DNA of 64,000 nucleotides from Ilyomonas sp964249755 (GCA_964249755.1 CAXUDB010000001.1:1798001-1862000), one strand, 5' to 3'; counted from the stretch's first letter, positions 17,794 to 26,229 are shown. The notes: generated by a model from the letters alone, not told the origin. Translations and numbers: made by a program.

Positions 17794-19272
17794 TTATAAA
17801 ACTTCTATTTCTTTCTTTACTGAATATATTTTCTGAGTTCCTTTATTTAACTCCATCGCCTGATCTATGCAATCCGGAATCTCATTGTCATAATGACTGA
17901 CATAAATAAGCGTTTTATTAAACTGTTCGCAGATATTGTTTACTAAGTTTACAAACGCATCTTTCTGCTCGTCATCCAAACCTTGGCAAGGTTCGTCGAG
18001 GATGAGAAGCGGTGGATTTTTTACCAAAGCTCTGGCTAATAAAACCAGGCGTTGTAAGCTAAATGATAAGTTTGCTAATGATTTGTTTTTTACTTCTGTC
18101 AAATGCAAAAAGTCAATCCAAGATTCCACGTTTTTCTTCTGTTGCTCAGACAGCTTTTTGAATAAGCCAACCGTATCAAAAAAGCCGGATGCGATGGTGT
18201 TGTAACAGCTTGTGGTTTTATCGTAAAATGCATGAAGCTCGGGTGAAATAAAACCTGTTTTCTGCTTGATGTCCCAAATACTTTCGCCGCTGCCTCTTTT
18301 CTTATCGAACAAATAAATTTCGTTATTGTAAGCCTGCGGATTGTCTCCGTTGATGAGACTAAGTAGCATTGATTTCCCGGCACCGTTGTCACCTTTCAAC
18401 AACCATTTATTGCCAGGCTTTATTTGCCAGTTAATGTTGTGAAAAATGGTTTTGTTGTTGTACTGCACAGAGACATTGCGCATGTTTACAACATATTCAT
18501 ATTGTTCTTCGCTTTCTGATAACGGCAATGAATGAAAGCTTTGGAACTGATGAAATACGTTTGTGGAAACATCATCGGGAGCAAACTCATCTTTCGGTAA
18601 AAAACTTTGCAGCTTGCCTTCATACATCTCCGCTACATGCGTAATACAATTCGGTATCTGATGCGCGTCAGTAATTAAAATAATTTTTGTTCCTGCTATT
18701 GCAGCTTCATTAATGGCGCTGTGCAGGTGCTTTCTCGCTTCTTTATCTAAACCAACAAAAGGAGAATCTAACAGTAAAATTTGTGGACGGCAGAGAAACG
18801 CTTTCACAAGTTGAAACCGCTTGTGTTCGCCACTTGATAGTTGAATAAGCGGCGCATCTCTGCGATAAGATAAGCCAAACCGAACTAACAAAGTTTCGAT
18901 AGAGGAATCGTCGTTTGGATAGGCTTCTTTCAGTTCCTGCATCACGGTTTGGGCATCGCTGTTATCGAAACTGTTGTAGCGTTGCTGGTAATAAAAGTCT
19001 GATGTGTGTGATAAGGTTTTGAAGCCATAACGTTGCTCGGTCAGCCATACTTTTTTTTGTAAGAAAGAAACTTCGCCCCAATGAATAACAAGACTTCCTT
19101 TTGCAAACAGACGACCGGCTAAAGCCCTTGCCAGTGTTGTTTTTCCGCTACCTGAGACACCAATAACAGCAAGATTCTCATTCTCGCTAAGCGAAAATGA
19201 AACATCCGTTAGCAAATGGTTGCTTTGCAGCATTACTGAAAGATGATTTGCTATGATAGAAGTGTTGCTCAT
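17794..19272 (-). CDS. Duplicated ABC ATPase (ModF-like), no membrane domain
   Basis: 492 aa with two ABC cassettes in tandem and no transmembrane segment. Cassette 1 (about 1-240) has Walker A GVSGSGKTT, signature LSSGEHKRF and Walker B LLLDSPFVGLD. Cassette 2 (about 260-490) has GDNGAGKSMLL, a degenerate signature (LSFSLQRLVLLARAL, lacking the usual Gly-Gln) and LILDEPCQGLD. This architecture matches ModF/PhrA-type ATPases, whose role is poorly known. The ATG at 19272 is preferred over a TTG seven codons upstream because it gives a 28-bp gap from leuD. It interrupts the leuD-leuB pair with tight spacing on both sides, so it should be cotranscribed. Confidence 0.83.
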   Translation of the reverse strand: MSNTSIIANHLSVMLQSNHLLTDVSFSLSENENLAVIGVSGSGKTTLARALAGRLFAKGSLVIHWGEVSFLQKKVWLTEQRYGFKTLSHTSDFYYQQRYNSFDNSDAQTVMQELKEAYPNDDSSIETLLVRFGLSYRRDAPLIQLSSGEHKRFQLVKAFLCRPQILLLDSPFVGLDKEARKHLHSAINEAAIAGTKIILITDAHQIPNCITHVAEMYEGKLQSFLPKDEFAPDDVSTNVFHQFQSFHSLPLSESEEQYEYVVNMRNVSVQYNNKTIFHNINWQIKPGNKWLLKGDNGAGKSMLLSLINGDNPQAYNNEIYLFDKKRGSGESIWDIKQKTGFISPELHAFYDKTTSCYNTIASGFFDTVGLFKKLSEQQKKNVESWIDFLHLTEVKNKSLANLSFSLQRLVLLARALVKNPPLLILDEPCQGLDDEQKDAFVNLVNNICEQFNKTLIYVSHYDNEIPDCIDQAMELNKGTQKIYSVKKEIEVL

Positions 19273-19300
19273 GTGCTTATCTGCCTTAGGCAAAATGTTT

Positions 19301-19891
19301 TTAATTCAATTCAAATTCTTCGATTTCCCCTTTCATGCTTAGCAGGTAGTCAATATCATCATAGCCATTCAGCAAACATGTTTTTTTATAACCGTTGATG
19401 TCGAACTGTTCTTCCTCGCCGGTGGATAAAATTTTGATGCGCTGCTCTGACAAATTCACATCTATTTCTGTTGCCGGATCGGCATTAACGGCGGTAAATA
19501 TTTTTTGCAAAAAAGCATCGGTGATGGTTACCGGAAGCAAAAAATTATTGAGCGCATTGCTTTTAAAAATATCAGCGAAAAAAGAACTAACTACCACATC
19601 AAAGCCATAATCTTTGATTGCCCATGCTGCATGCTCGCGACTACTACCACAACCGAAGTTTTTAGCAGCGACCAAAATTTTCCCGCTGTATAATGGGTTG
19701 TTCAACGGGAAGTCTTCTTTCAGATTGTTCTCATCATTATTGTTATAGCGCCAGTCGCGAAATAAATTTTTTCCAAACCCTTCGCGGCTCGTGGCTTTTA
19801 GAAACCGTGCCGGGATTATCTGATCGGTATCTATGTTTTCAATATCAATCGGGACAATAGTAGATGTTATAATGTTAATGCTTTTACTCAT
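19301..19891 (-). CDS. leuD: 3-isopropylmalate dehydratase small subunit
   Basis: Swivelling domain partner of LeuC. The start region is followed by IDTDQIIPARFLKATSREGFG, and the family signature NFGCGSSREHAAWAI is intact; length 196 aa from the ATG at 19891 is typical. The frame opens six codons earlier at a TTG, which I rejected. In most genomes leuC and leuD adjoin; here a methyltransferase gene and a 187-bp gap with a degenerate repeat intervene. Confidence 0.95.
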   Translation of the reverse strand: MSKSINIITSTIVPIDIENIDTDQIIPARFLKATSREGFGKNLFRDWRYNNNDENNLKEDFPLNNPLYSGKILVAAKNFGCGSSREHAAWAIKDYGFDVVVSSFFADIFKSNALNNFLLPVTITDAFLQKIFTAVNADPATEIDVNLSEQRIKILSTGEEEQFDINGYKKTCLLNGYDDIDYLLSMKGEIEEFELN

Positions 19892-19898
19892 GTTTTTA

Positions 19899-19945
19899 TT
19901 TTTAACCAAAGCATAAACCGAGTTACTGCACGGAGTTATTTTGTA
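19899..19945. repeat. Degenerate ACCA...GCACGGAG repeat between the methyltransferase gene and leuD
   Basis: TTTTAACCAAAGCATAAACC, then GAGTTACTGCACGGAG, resembles the 16397-16430 copy. It lies at the junction where leuC and leuD have been separated. Confidence 0.35.
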
Positions 19946-20078
19946 AGTTTTAAAATTCTAAATCATGTTGTTATTAATGCCAATTTGAATTGTCTGAATA
20001 CTTCAACCGGTAAATTCTGCATTATGCCTGCAAACACTGCATTTGTTTTTCGTAATAATATAATGGCTATTTCCCTAT

Positions 20079-20831
20079 TCATTCCTTTATCGCTTTTATC
20101 CTGAGTCTTACATAATCTGCATACCAAATACCATTTCGAAAGTTGATTGGTTTCAACATATCAACTGCACGGTTTACAATTTCTTCAACTTGTTCAGTAG
20201 GAATATTTTTAAAGAACAAACTGCCGAATTGCAGTATCCAGTTCTTCATTCCATCCTCGCCTTTCAGCTCCGTCAGTCGTTTAAAATAAGACACGTCTGA
20301 AACAGTGAAGCCAACTTTTTCAAGTAATAAACATTGGTTAGCAACAGAAGGAAAATAATTGATAACGGAAGAAGTTTCAGTTTCATAACCAGCTTCCGTC
20401 ACTGACTTTTTTATTGCCTCATGTATACTTTCAATATTGTGCTTTCCACCCATTTCGAAGACGAATCTTCCGCCCTCTTTTAGGTTTTTATAAATACTTT
20501 GCAATACTTTTTCCTGTTCTAAAATCCAATGCAATGTTGCGTTTGAAAAGACTGCATCAAATGGTGTATCAAAAGAAAAATCAGTTGCATCTTTTACAAA
20601 GAACATTATGTCTGGATAAGAGAGTTTTGCTTTTGCAATCATTTCTTCCGAAGCATCTATACCGGTCACAATTGCACCGCCTTCGCTCAATTTATTGGTT
20701 AAGGTTCCGGTGCCGCAGCCTACGTCTAAAATATGTTCTCCTTTTTGTGGTTGCAACCATCTTAATACCTCTTCGCCGTACCTGGCTACGAAGTCATGCT
20801 TCTCATCATATATATCCGTATTCCACTTCAT
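20079..20831 (-). CDS. Trans-aconitate methyltransferase-like SAM enzyme
   Basis: 250 aa from the ATG at 20831, placed 4 bp after the leuC stop; an ATG eight codons earlier would overlap leuC. SAM motif I is ILDVGCGTGTLTNKL, then VTGIDASEEMIAKAK, DATDFSF and the segment FDAVFSNATLHWI, which is characteristic of the trans-aconitate/malonyl-ACP methyltransferase group. That group includes enzymes that methylate the free carboxyl of aconitate-like tricarboxylates, and yeast Tmt1 also acts on 3-isopropylmalate. Its position directly behind the isopropylmalate isomerase subunit makes such a substrate plausible, but this is inference. Generic methyltransferase assignment is secure. Confidence 0.8.
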   Translation of the reverse strand: MKWNTDIYDEKHDFVARYGEEVLRWLQPQKGEHILDVGCGTGTLTNKLSEGGAIVTGIDASEEMIAKAKLSYPDIMFFVKDATDFSFDTPFDAVFSNATLHWILEQEKVLQSIYKNLKEGGRFVFEMGGKHNIESIHEAIKKSVTEAGYETETSSVINYFPSVANQCLLLEKVGFTVSDVSYFKRLTELKGEDGMKNWILQFGSLFFKNIPTEQVEEIVNRAVDMLKPINFRNGIWYADYVRLRIKAIKE

Positions 20832-20835
20832 AGTA

Positions 20836-22227
20836 TTATAACATCTCCCGCACATCCGTCACCACACCGGTAACTGCAGCCGCCGCAGCTGTAAGCGGGC
20901 TTGCAAGCATCGTGCGTGCATTGGGTCCTTGTCTGCCTTCGAAGTTGCGGTTACTGGTGCTGATACAGTATTTGCCGGCCGGAATTTTATCTTCATTCAT
21001 ACCTAAGCATGCCGAACAACCCGGTTGGCGAAGCACAAAACCGGCTTCTTCAAAAATGGTGTGAATGCCTTCTTCCATCGCCTGTTTTTCTACTTGCTTG
21101 CTACCGGGAACTACCCAAACTTCTACGTTGTCGGCTTTCTTTTTTCCCTTCATGAAAGAAGCTACCATGCGCAAATCTTCGATGCGGGCATTGGTGCAGC
21201 TGCCAATGAAAACATAATCTACTTTGTGACCCTTAATGACTTCACCAGGCTGCAAACCCATGTAGAGAAGGGACTTTTCAAATGATGCTTTCTCAGTAAC
21301 ATCATTCAATTCAGGAACATGCCCGCTAATGCCGATTCCCATGCCCGGGTTAGTGCCGTATGTGATCATTGGCTCGATGTCTTCGGCTTTGATGTGAAGT
21401 TCTTTGTCCCACACTGCATCTTCATCTGAATATAATGTTTTCCAGTATTCCAATGCTTTGTCCCAATCGCTATCAGCAGGTGCAAAGAGCCTTCCTTTCA
21501 TGTAATCGAAAGTGATTTCATCAGGTGCTATCATGCCGCCGCGTGCGCCCATTTCAATACTCATGTTGCAGATGGTCATGCGGGCTTCCATAGACAAATT
21601 GCGAATGGCAGATCCGGCATATTCGACAAAATAACCCGTGGCACCGCTGGCAGAAATTTGAGAGATGATGTAAAGAATAATGTCTTTCGAAACCACGCCT
21701 TTATTTAATTCACCATCTACATTGATGCGCATCAGTTTGGGTTTGCTTTGCATCAGGCATTGTGTGCCCAATACCATTTCTACTTCGCTTGTTCCAATAC
21801 CGAAGGCAATAGCGCCAAATGCTCCGTGCGTAGACGTATGGCTGTCGCCGCACACGATGGTCATGCCGGGTTGTGTAACACCTAACTCCGGACCAATGAT
21901 ATGTACAATGCCCTGAAACGGATGCCCCAAACCGTATAATTCAATTCCGAACTTTTCACAGTTGTCTTTGAGTGTTTGCACCTGCACGCGAGACAATTCT
22001 TCCTGTATCGGCAGGTGTTGATTTAAAGTCGGAACATTATGATCTGCTGTTGCTACCACCTGCTTCGGTCGAAACACAGGTAAGCCACGATTTTCCAATC
22101 CTTTAAACGCTTGCGGGCTGGTTACTTCGTGAATAAAATGTTTATCTATGTATAACACGGAAGGGCCGCCGTCAATGTTTTTAACGACGTGTTTATTCCA
22201 TATTTTTTCGAAAAGTGTTTGACTCAT
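20836..22227 (-). CDS. leuC: 3-isopropylmalate dehydratase large subunit
   Basis: Aconitase-family [4Fe-4S] isomerase subunit. Cluster cysteines are in VFIGSCTNARIEDLR and RQPGCSACLGMNEDK; the HTSTHGAFGAIAFGIGTSEVE block is diagnostic. From the ATG at 22227 it is 463 aa, the usual length, with MSQTLFEKIW as a typical N-terminus. An upstream ATG at 22260 overlaps the leuA stop in an ATGA arrangement and would add 11 residues; either start leaves leuA and leuC translationally close. Confidence 0.95.
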   Translation of the reverse strand: MSQTLFEKIWNKHVVKNIDGGPSVLYIDKHFIHEVTSPQAFKGLENRGLPVFRPKQVVATADHNVPTLNQHLPIQEELSRVQVQTLKDNCEKFGIELYGLGHPFQGIVHIIGPELGVTQPGMTIVCGDSHTSTHGAFGAIAFGIGTSEVEMVLGTQCLMQSKPKLMRINVDGELNKGVVSKDIILYIISQISASGATGYFVEYAGSAIRNLSMEARMTICNMSIEMGARGGMIAPDEITFDYMKGRLFAPADSDWDKALEYWKTLYSDEDAVWDKELHIKAEDIEPMITYGTNPGMGIGISGHVPELNDVTEKASFEKSLLYMGLQPGEVIKGHKVDYVFIGSCTNARIEDLRMVASFMKGKKKADNVEVWVVPGSKQVEKQAMEEGIHTIFEEAGFVLRQPGCSACLGMNEDKIPAGKYCISTSNRNFEGRQGPNARTMLASPLTAAAAAVTGVVTDVREML

Positions 22228-22256
22228 TGTTTCTAATCGTTTTCCGGTTAAAAGTT

Positions 22257-23420
22257 TCATGCATGCTGCCCGTCATATTCATCGGCCAACTCTTTCAAAT
22301 CTTCATCTTCTACTTCTTTCTTGCTATCGGCAACCTCTAAAAACTGCTGGTACAAAGCATCAATATCATTTCGGTTGAAATTGTACCCCAGTTTATGAAA
22401 ACGATGTGCCAGCGCGCTTCTGCCGCTGCGTGCAGTGAGAACAATTTTACTGCTGTCGGCGCCTACATCTTCCGGATTAATGATTTCGTAAGTAAAAGAT
22501 TGTTTTAAAAATCCATCCTGGTGAATGCCTGATGAATGCGAGAAGGCGTTAGCACCAACAATAGCTTTGTTGCTTTGCACGGGCATGCGCATGGTTTCAG
22601 AAACCAAGCGGCTCATCGGGTTGAGTTTTTTTGCATTGATGTTGGTGTACATACCTAAAGAAGCATGTTGCTGGATGATCATAACAACTTCTTCCAGGGA
22701 AGTATTGCCGGCACGTTCACCAATACCGTTAATGGTGCATTCAATCTGTCTTGCACCCGCTGCTGCGCCGGCAATAGAATTGGCGGTTGCCAATCCTAAA
22801 TCGTTATGACAATGACAACTTAAAACGGCTTTGTCAACATTCGGAACGTTGTTCATGAGATACTTGATTTTATCGCCATACTGCTGCGGTAAACAGTAAC
22901 CTGTGGTATCAGGAATGTTGACAACGGTTGCCCCGGCAGCAATCACCGTTTCCACCAAACGCGCTAAAAATTCATCATCCGCACGACCGGCATCTTCGCA
23001 GAAAAATTCAACATCATCTACGAGGTTGCGTGCAAGTTTCGTTGCATTTTTAGCACGCTCCAGAATCTCTTCGCGCGAGGCGTTGAACTTATGGCGGATG
23101 TGAATATCCGAGGAACCAATGCCGGTATGAATTCGAGGACGAGCCGCATATTTCAAAGCCTCGGCGGCACACTCAATATCTTTTTGTACTGAACGTGTAA
23201 GACCACACACAGTTGCGTTCTTAATCACTTTGGCAATGGCTTCCACCGAGGCAAAATCACCGGGAGAGGAAATAGGAAAACCAGCTTCGATAATGTCAAC
23301 GCCGAGGTCTTCCAAAGCCAGCGCCAGCTTCACTTTTTCATCTGTATTCAGTTTGCAGCCGGGCACCTGCTCGCCGTCGCGGAGCGTGGTGTCGAAAATG
23401 TAAATTCTTTCGTTAGACAT
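22257..23420 (-). CDS. leuA: 2-isopropylmalate synthase, short form without C-terminal regulatory domain
   Basis: Condenses 2-oxoisovalerate with acetyl-CoA, the committed step to leucine. The DRE-TIM barrel begins IYIFDTTLRDGEQVPGCKL; SCHCHNDLGLATANS and GIGERAGNTSLEEVV are present. At 387 aa it stops after the linker subdomain (NRNDIDALYQQFLEVAD) and has no LeuA dimerisation/regulatory domain, which makes canonical leucine feedback doubtful. It could be confused with homocitrate or citramalate synthase, but the leuCDB context supports LeuA. It leads the leu run; a complex inverted repeat covers its leader. Confidence 0.92.
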   Translation of the reverse strand: MSNERIYIFDTTLRDGEQVPGCKLNTDEKVKLALALEDLGVDIIEAGFPISSPGDFASVEAIAKVIKNATVCGLTRSVQKDIECAAEALKYAARPRIHTGIGSSDIHIRHKFNASREEILERAKNATKLARNLVDDVEFFCEDAGRADDEFLARLVETVIAAGATVVNIPDTTGYCLPQQYGDKIKYLMNNVPNVDKAVLSCHCHNDLGLATANSIAGAAAGARQIECTINGIGERAGNTSLEEVVMIIQQHASLGMYTNINAKKLNPMSRLVSETMRMPVQSNKAIVGANAFSHSSGIHQDGFLKQSFTYEIINPEDVGADSSKIVLTARSGRSALAHRFHKLGYNFNRNDIDALYQQFLEVADSKKEVEDEDLKELADEYDGQHA

Positions 23421-23435
23421 AAAAAAGAAAATAAG

Positions 23436-23492
23436 TGCAGACCTTAATAAGTTAATGGATTGCCTGCCAAACTAAGCTTATCTCGGTCTGCA
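23436..23492. promoter_or_regulatory. Imperfect palindrome in the leuA leader region
   Basis: TGCAGACC-tta-ATAAG pairs with CTTAT-ctc-GGTCTGCA across a 25-bp centre: 13 paired bases with one symmetrical 3-nt mismatch. The centre holds TTAGTTTG on the minus strand, one change from the -7 consensus. It could be a regulator site or a leader hairpin for leuA. No leader peptide was recognised. Confidence 0.4.
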
Positions 23493-23617
23493 TGGATAAA
23501 AATAAATTGGTATGGCAAGGCAACAAAATTAAAATATACTCACTTTTACGCCGTGTAAGCAATGGTAAAATTAATAAAACCCTTGCAGACATTGGCTTCT
23601 ACATCAACTGTTTTACA

Positions 23618-25171
23618 ATGCCAAACCGGAGTACGGATGAATTATTTCAATTGATTAAATCGCTCGATAAAAGTGATAAGCGAAATTTTAAATTAAGCCT
23701 GAAGCGGGCAGATGGTAATGCCGATCTCAAAACCATTATTCTGTTCGATGCACTCGACAAGATGAGTGAATATGATGAAATGGTTCTGCTGAAAAAAAAC
23801 AGCAGCATCAGCAAGCAGCAATTGTCCAATGTAAAAGCGGCTTTATATAAACAAATCTTAGCCAGTCTTTACGAATATAAAGATGATGCGAACATAGATA
23901 TGCTGCTGAATGAGCAAATGGCATACGCCCGCATCTTATATAATAAAGGGTTGTATCATCAAAGCCTGAAAGTGTTAGATAAATGTAAAGACCTGGCAAA
24001 GCAACACAACCAGTTAACCTTTGTACTGCAAGCCGTTTTTTTTGAAAAGAAGATTGAGGCACTCCACATTACACGCAGTATGGAAAACCGGGCGGAGCTT
24101 TTGTCACAAGAATCAACTGATGTCATTAGGCATCTGGCTCTCGTTGATACATTGTCCAGCCTGTCGTTGCAATTGTATAGCTGGTACATTCAGAATGGTC
24201 ATGCAAGGGATGAAAAAGATGTTCAAGCCATTCAAACGTTTTTTACGCACCAATTGCCGGCTGTTCAGGAAGAGACGCTTACCTTTTACGAGAAACTGTA
24301 CCTCTTTCAGTCTTATTCGTGGTATCATTTTATTTTACAGGATTTGCTCATGTACTATCGCTACACTCAAAGATGGGTTCAGTTGTTTACCCAGCATCCC
24401 GAAATGATAATTGTTGAAACGGGACAATACATTAAGGGGCTGCACAACTTGCTTAGCGCTCATCTTGCACTGAACAACTATGATAAGTTTAATGAAACAC
24501 TGCAACAATTTGAAAGTTTTACACGCTCAGACGCAGCCCATTTTACAACCAGCAATATTATTCAGACCTTTATTTACCTGAACATTGCTAAAATCAACCT
24601 GCATTTTCTGGAAGGCACATTCAGCGCAGGTTTGGCACTGGTGCCACCTATTGAAAAAAAATTGGAGGAATACAAATTTCACCTCGACCGGCACCGCATC
24701 CTTGTCTTTTATTACAAAATTGCATCGCTATATTTCGGAAGCGGCGACAACGATAAAGCCATTGATTATCTCAACAAAATCATTAACTGGAAAGTGGACC
24801 TGCGCACCGACCTGCAATGCTATGCCCGGCTGCTCCACCTGATTGCGCATTATGAGTTGGGCAACGCCAATCTGCTCGAATATTTAATTAAATCAGTTTA
24901 TCGCTTCATGGGCAAAATGAAAAACCTAAGTGTGGTTGAGGAAGATATTTTTGCTTTTCTTAAACAATCGTTTTCCTTATCTGCGAAGCAGATTACGCCT
25001 GCATTCAAAGAATTAAAGCACCGATTAGAATCTCACAAAGGCAAACCATTAGAAACGCGTTCCTTTATGTACCTCGATGTAATTGCCTGGCTCGACAGCA
25101 AAATAAAAGGCGTTCCCGTTCAGGAAATACGCCGCGCCCGTTTTTTAGGGGGAAGGAAGAAAGAAGATTAG
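23618..25171 (+). CDS. Conserved helical-repeat protein of unknown function
   Basis: About 517 aa from MPNRSTDELFQLIKSLDKSDK; an upstream ATG at 23492 would add 42 residues that look unlike protein and would extend into the leuA leader. The protein is soluble, rich in Leu, Lys, Tyr and Gln, with repeated helix-pair patterns resembling TPR units (for example ILYNKGLYHQSLKVLDKCKDL and SGDNDKAIDYLNKIINW). No signal peptide, membrane helix or catalytic motif was found. The C-terminus is basic. It is divergent from leuA and upstream of rpsP. I do not recognise a named family. Confidence 0.75.
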   Translation: MPNRSTDELFQLIKSLDKSDKRNFKLSLKRADGNADLKTIILFDALDKMSEYDEMVLLKKNSSISKQQLSNVKAALYKQILASLYEYKDDANIDMLLNEQMAYARILYNKGLYHQSLKVLDKCKDLAKQHNQLTFVLQAVFFEKKIEALHITRSMENRAELLSQESTDVIRHLALVDTLSSLSLQLYSWYIQNGHARDEKDVQAIQTFFTHQLPAVQEETLTFYEKLYLFQSYSWYHFILQDLLMYYRYTQRWVQLFTQHPEMIIVETGQYIKGLHNLLSAHLALNNYDKFNETLQQFESFTRSDAAHFTTSNIIQTFIYLNIAKINLHFLEGTFSAGLALVPPIEKKLEEYKFHLDRHRILVFYYKIASLYFGSGDNDKAIDYLNKIINWKVDLRTDLQCYARLLHLIAHYELGNANLLEYLIKSVYRFMGKMKNLSVVEEDIFAFLKQSFSLSAKQITPAFKELKHRLESHKGKPLETRSFMYLDVIAWLDSKIKGVPVQEIRRARFLGGRKKED

Positions 25172-25191
25172 AAAAATTTTATTTCACAGCA

Positions 25192-25222
25192 TTTGCATTT
25201 TACTTCAAACCTTCTACATTTG
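25192..25222 (+). promoter_or_regulatory. rpsP promoter (TTTG-N19-TACATTTG)
   Basis: Exact Bacteroidota-type promoter: -33 TTTG at 25192-25195, 19-bp spacer, -7 TACATTTG at 25215-25222, about 50 bp before the rpsP start. Confidence 0.8.
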
Positions 25223-25273
25223 CGGTTTGGGTACAAAACCTTATTCTTTTAGCCTTTAAATGTCTATTTAATT

Positions 25274-25726
25274 ATGGCAGTCAAATTAAGACTACAGAGG
25301 CACGGCAGCAAAAAACGCCCATTCTACTTCATAGTAGTGGCCGACGCCCGTGCACCCCGCGATGGGAAGTTCATTCAGAAGATCGGGACTTACAACCCGC
25401 TCACCGTTCCTGCAACCATTCAGTTAGACCGTCAGAAAGCGTTGGAGTGGCTCCACAAAGGTGCCCAGCCTACCGATACGGTTCGCCGTATCCTGTCGTT
25501 CAAAGGCGTGCTCTATCTGAAGCATCTGTTGCGCGGCGTAAAGCTCGGTTTGTTCGATGAAACCCAGGCGATGGTAAAATTTCAGGCATGGCACGATGAG
25601 CACGAAAACCTTGTGCGCAAACGTGCTGATGAGCACCGCAAAAACCAGCGTGCCCGTAAGCAATCGCCTGCTGTAAAAAGAGTAGAGCCAAACACTTCTG
25701 CCCCAAGCGGAAATGTAGAAGCCTAA
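25274..25726 (+). CDS. rpsP: 30S ribosomal protein S16
   Basis: VKLRLQRHGSKKRPFYFIVVADARAPRDG opening with KIGTYNPL is diagnostic of S16. The core is about 80 residues; the remaining 70, including a basic Arg/Lys stretch (LVRKRADEHRKNQRARKQ) and a low-complexity Ser/Pro end, are an extension often seen in Bacteroidota. It is flanked by an exact promoter and a strong terminator, so it is a single-gene unit here, unlike the rpsP-rimM-trmD operons of many bacteria. Confidence 0.97.
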   Translation: MAVKLRLQRHGSKKRPFYFIVVADARAPRDGKFIQKIGTYNPLTVPATIQLDRQKALEWLHKGAQPTDTVRRILSFKGVLYLKHLLRGVKLGLFDETQAMVKFQAWHDEHENLVRKRADEHRKNQRARKQSPAVKRVEPNTSAPSGNVEA

Positions 25727-25747
25727 CGACTTTTGCATGAAGATTTT

Positions 25748-25780
25748 AAATTCCGAACCTGTATGGTTCGGAATTTTTTT
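25748..25780 (+). terminator. rpsP intrinsic terminator
   Basis: Perfect 12-bp stem (AAATTCCGAACC with GGTTCGGAATTT), 5-nt loop, then a T run. Confidence 0.9.
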
Positions 25781-25927
25781 ATGTCGAAGCTTTTTTTCAT
25801 TATCACACGCTGATGTAGTAAGTGTTTTTTCTTTTGGTGACCATCGCCGGCAACTCCGATTGAGCATCGTTGCGACGCTCCGTTCAAGGCCTTATCAATA
25901 ATTGAGCTTTTATCGTGGCGAATATTT

Positions 25928-25965
25928 TTTCAACCACAGACATGCAGAGGTGCAAAGAGTCTGCG
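25928..25965. repeat. Decayed ACCACAGA/GCAGAGG-type dispersed repeat
   Basis: TTTTTCAACCACAGACATGC followed by AGAGGTGCAAAGAG resembles the CCACAGAG-GCACAGAG repeats common between genes in this phylum. Related, more decayed text occurs at 16397 and 19899. Confidence 0.4.
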
Positions 25966-26002
25966 CCGGGTAAAGTTTACATTTTGTAAAGCAATCCACA
26001 CC

Positions 26003-26160
26003 CGTCATTGCGAGGAACGAAGCAATCTATTAGATAGCAGGGAAACCTGTTTTTTGTAACTTATAAACAATTTCTTTCCAAAAGAGTAGAGCCAAAAAGT
26101 TTACTACTTAGAGATATCATCCCTTACATACCACAAATTGCTTTGTTCTTCGCAATGACG
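26003..26160. mobile_element. MITE-like element with 25-26 bp terminal inverted repeats
   Basis: The left end CGTCATTGCGAGGAACGAAG-CAATCT (26003-26028) is the inverse of the right end AATTGCTTTGTTCTTCGCAA-TGACG (26136-26160) with three or four mismatches. The 158-bp unit has no coding frame. It matches the common CGTCATTGCGAGGAACGAAGC class of dispersed repeats. No target duplication is obvious. It is not adjacent to a transposase. Confidence 0.75.
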
Positions 26161-26204
26161 AATAACATCCATAAATCATAACTTCCCAATCTCCAATCAC
26201 GGTT

Positions 26205-26212
26205 TACCTTTG
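26205..26212 (+). promoter_or_regulatory. Putative -7 element (TACCTTTG) of the ABC exporter gene
   Basis: Matches TAnnTTTG exactly and lies 17 bp before the TTG start at 26230, so the leader would be only about 10 nt. No clear -33 TTTG. Confidence 0.45.
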
Positions 26213-26229
26213 TTCAAATCATTTTTCGT

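Larger units (their letters stand above)
25727..26229. other. Gene-free region between rpsP and the ABC exporter
   Basis: About 500 bp without a gene. It contains the rpsP terminator (25748-25780), a decayed ACCACAGA-type repeat (25928-25965), a 158-bp inverted-repeat element (26003-26160) and a -7 promoter element (26205-26212). Confidence 0.7.
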
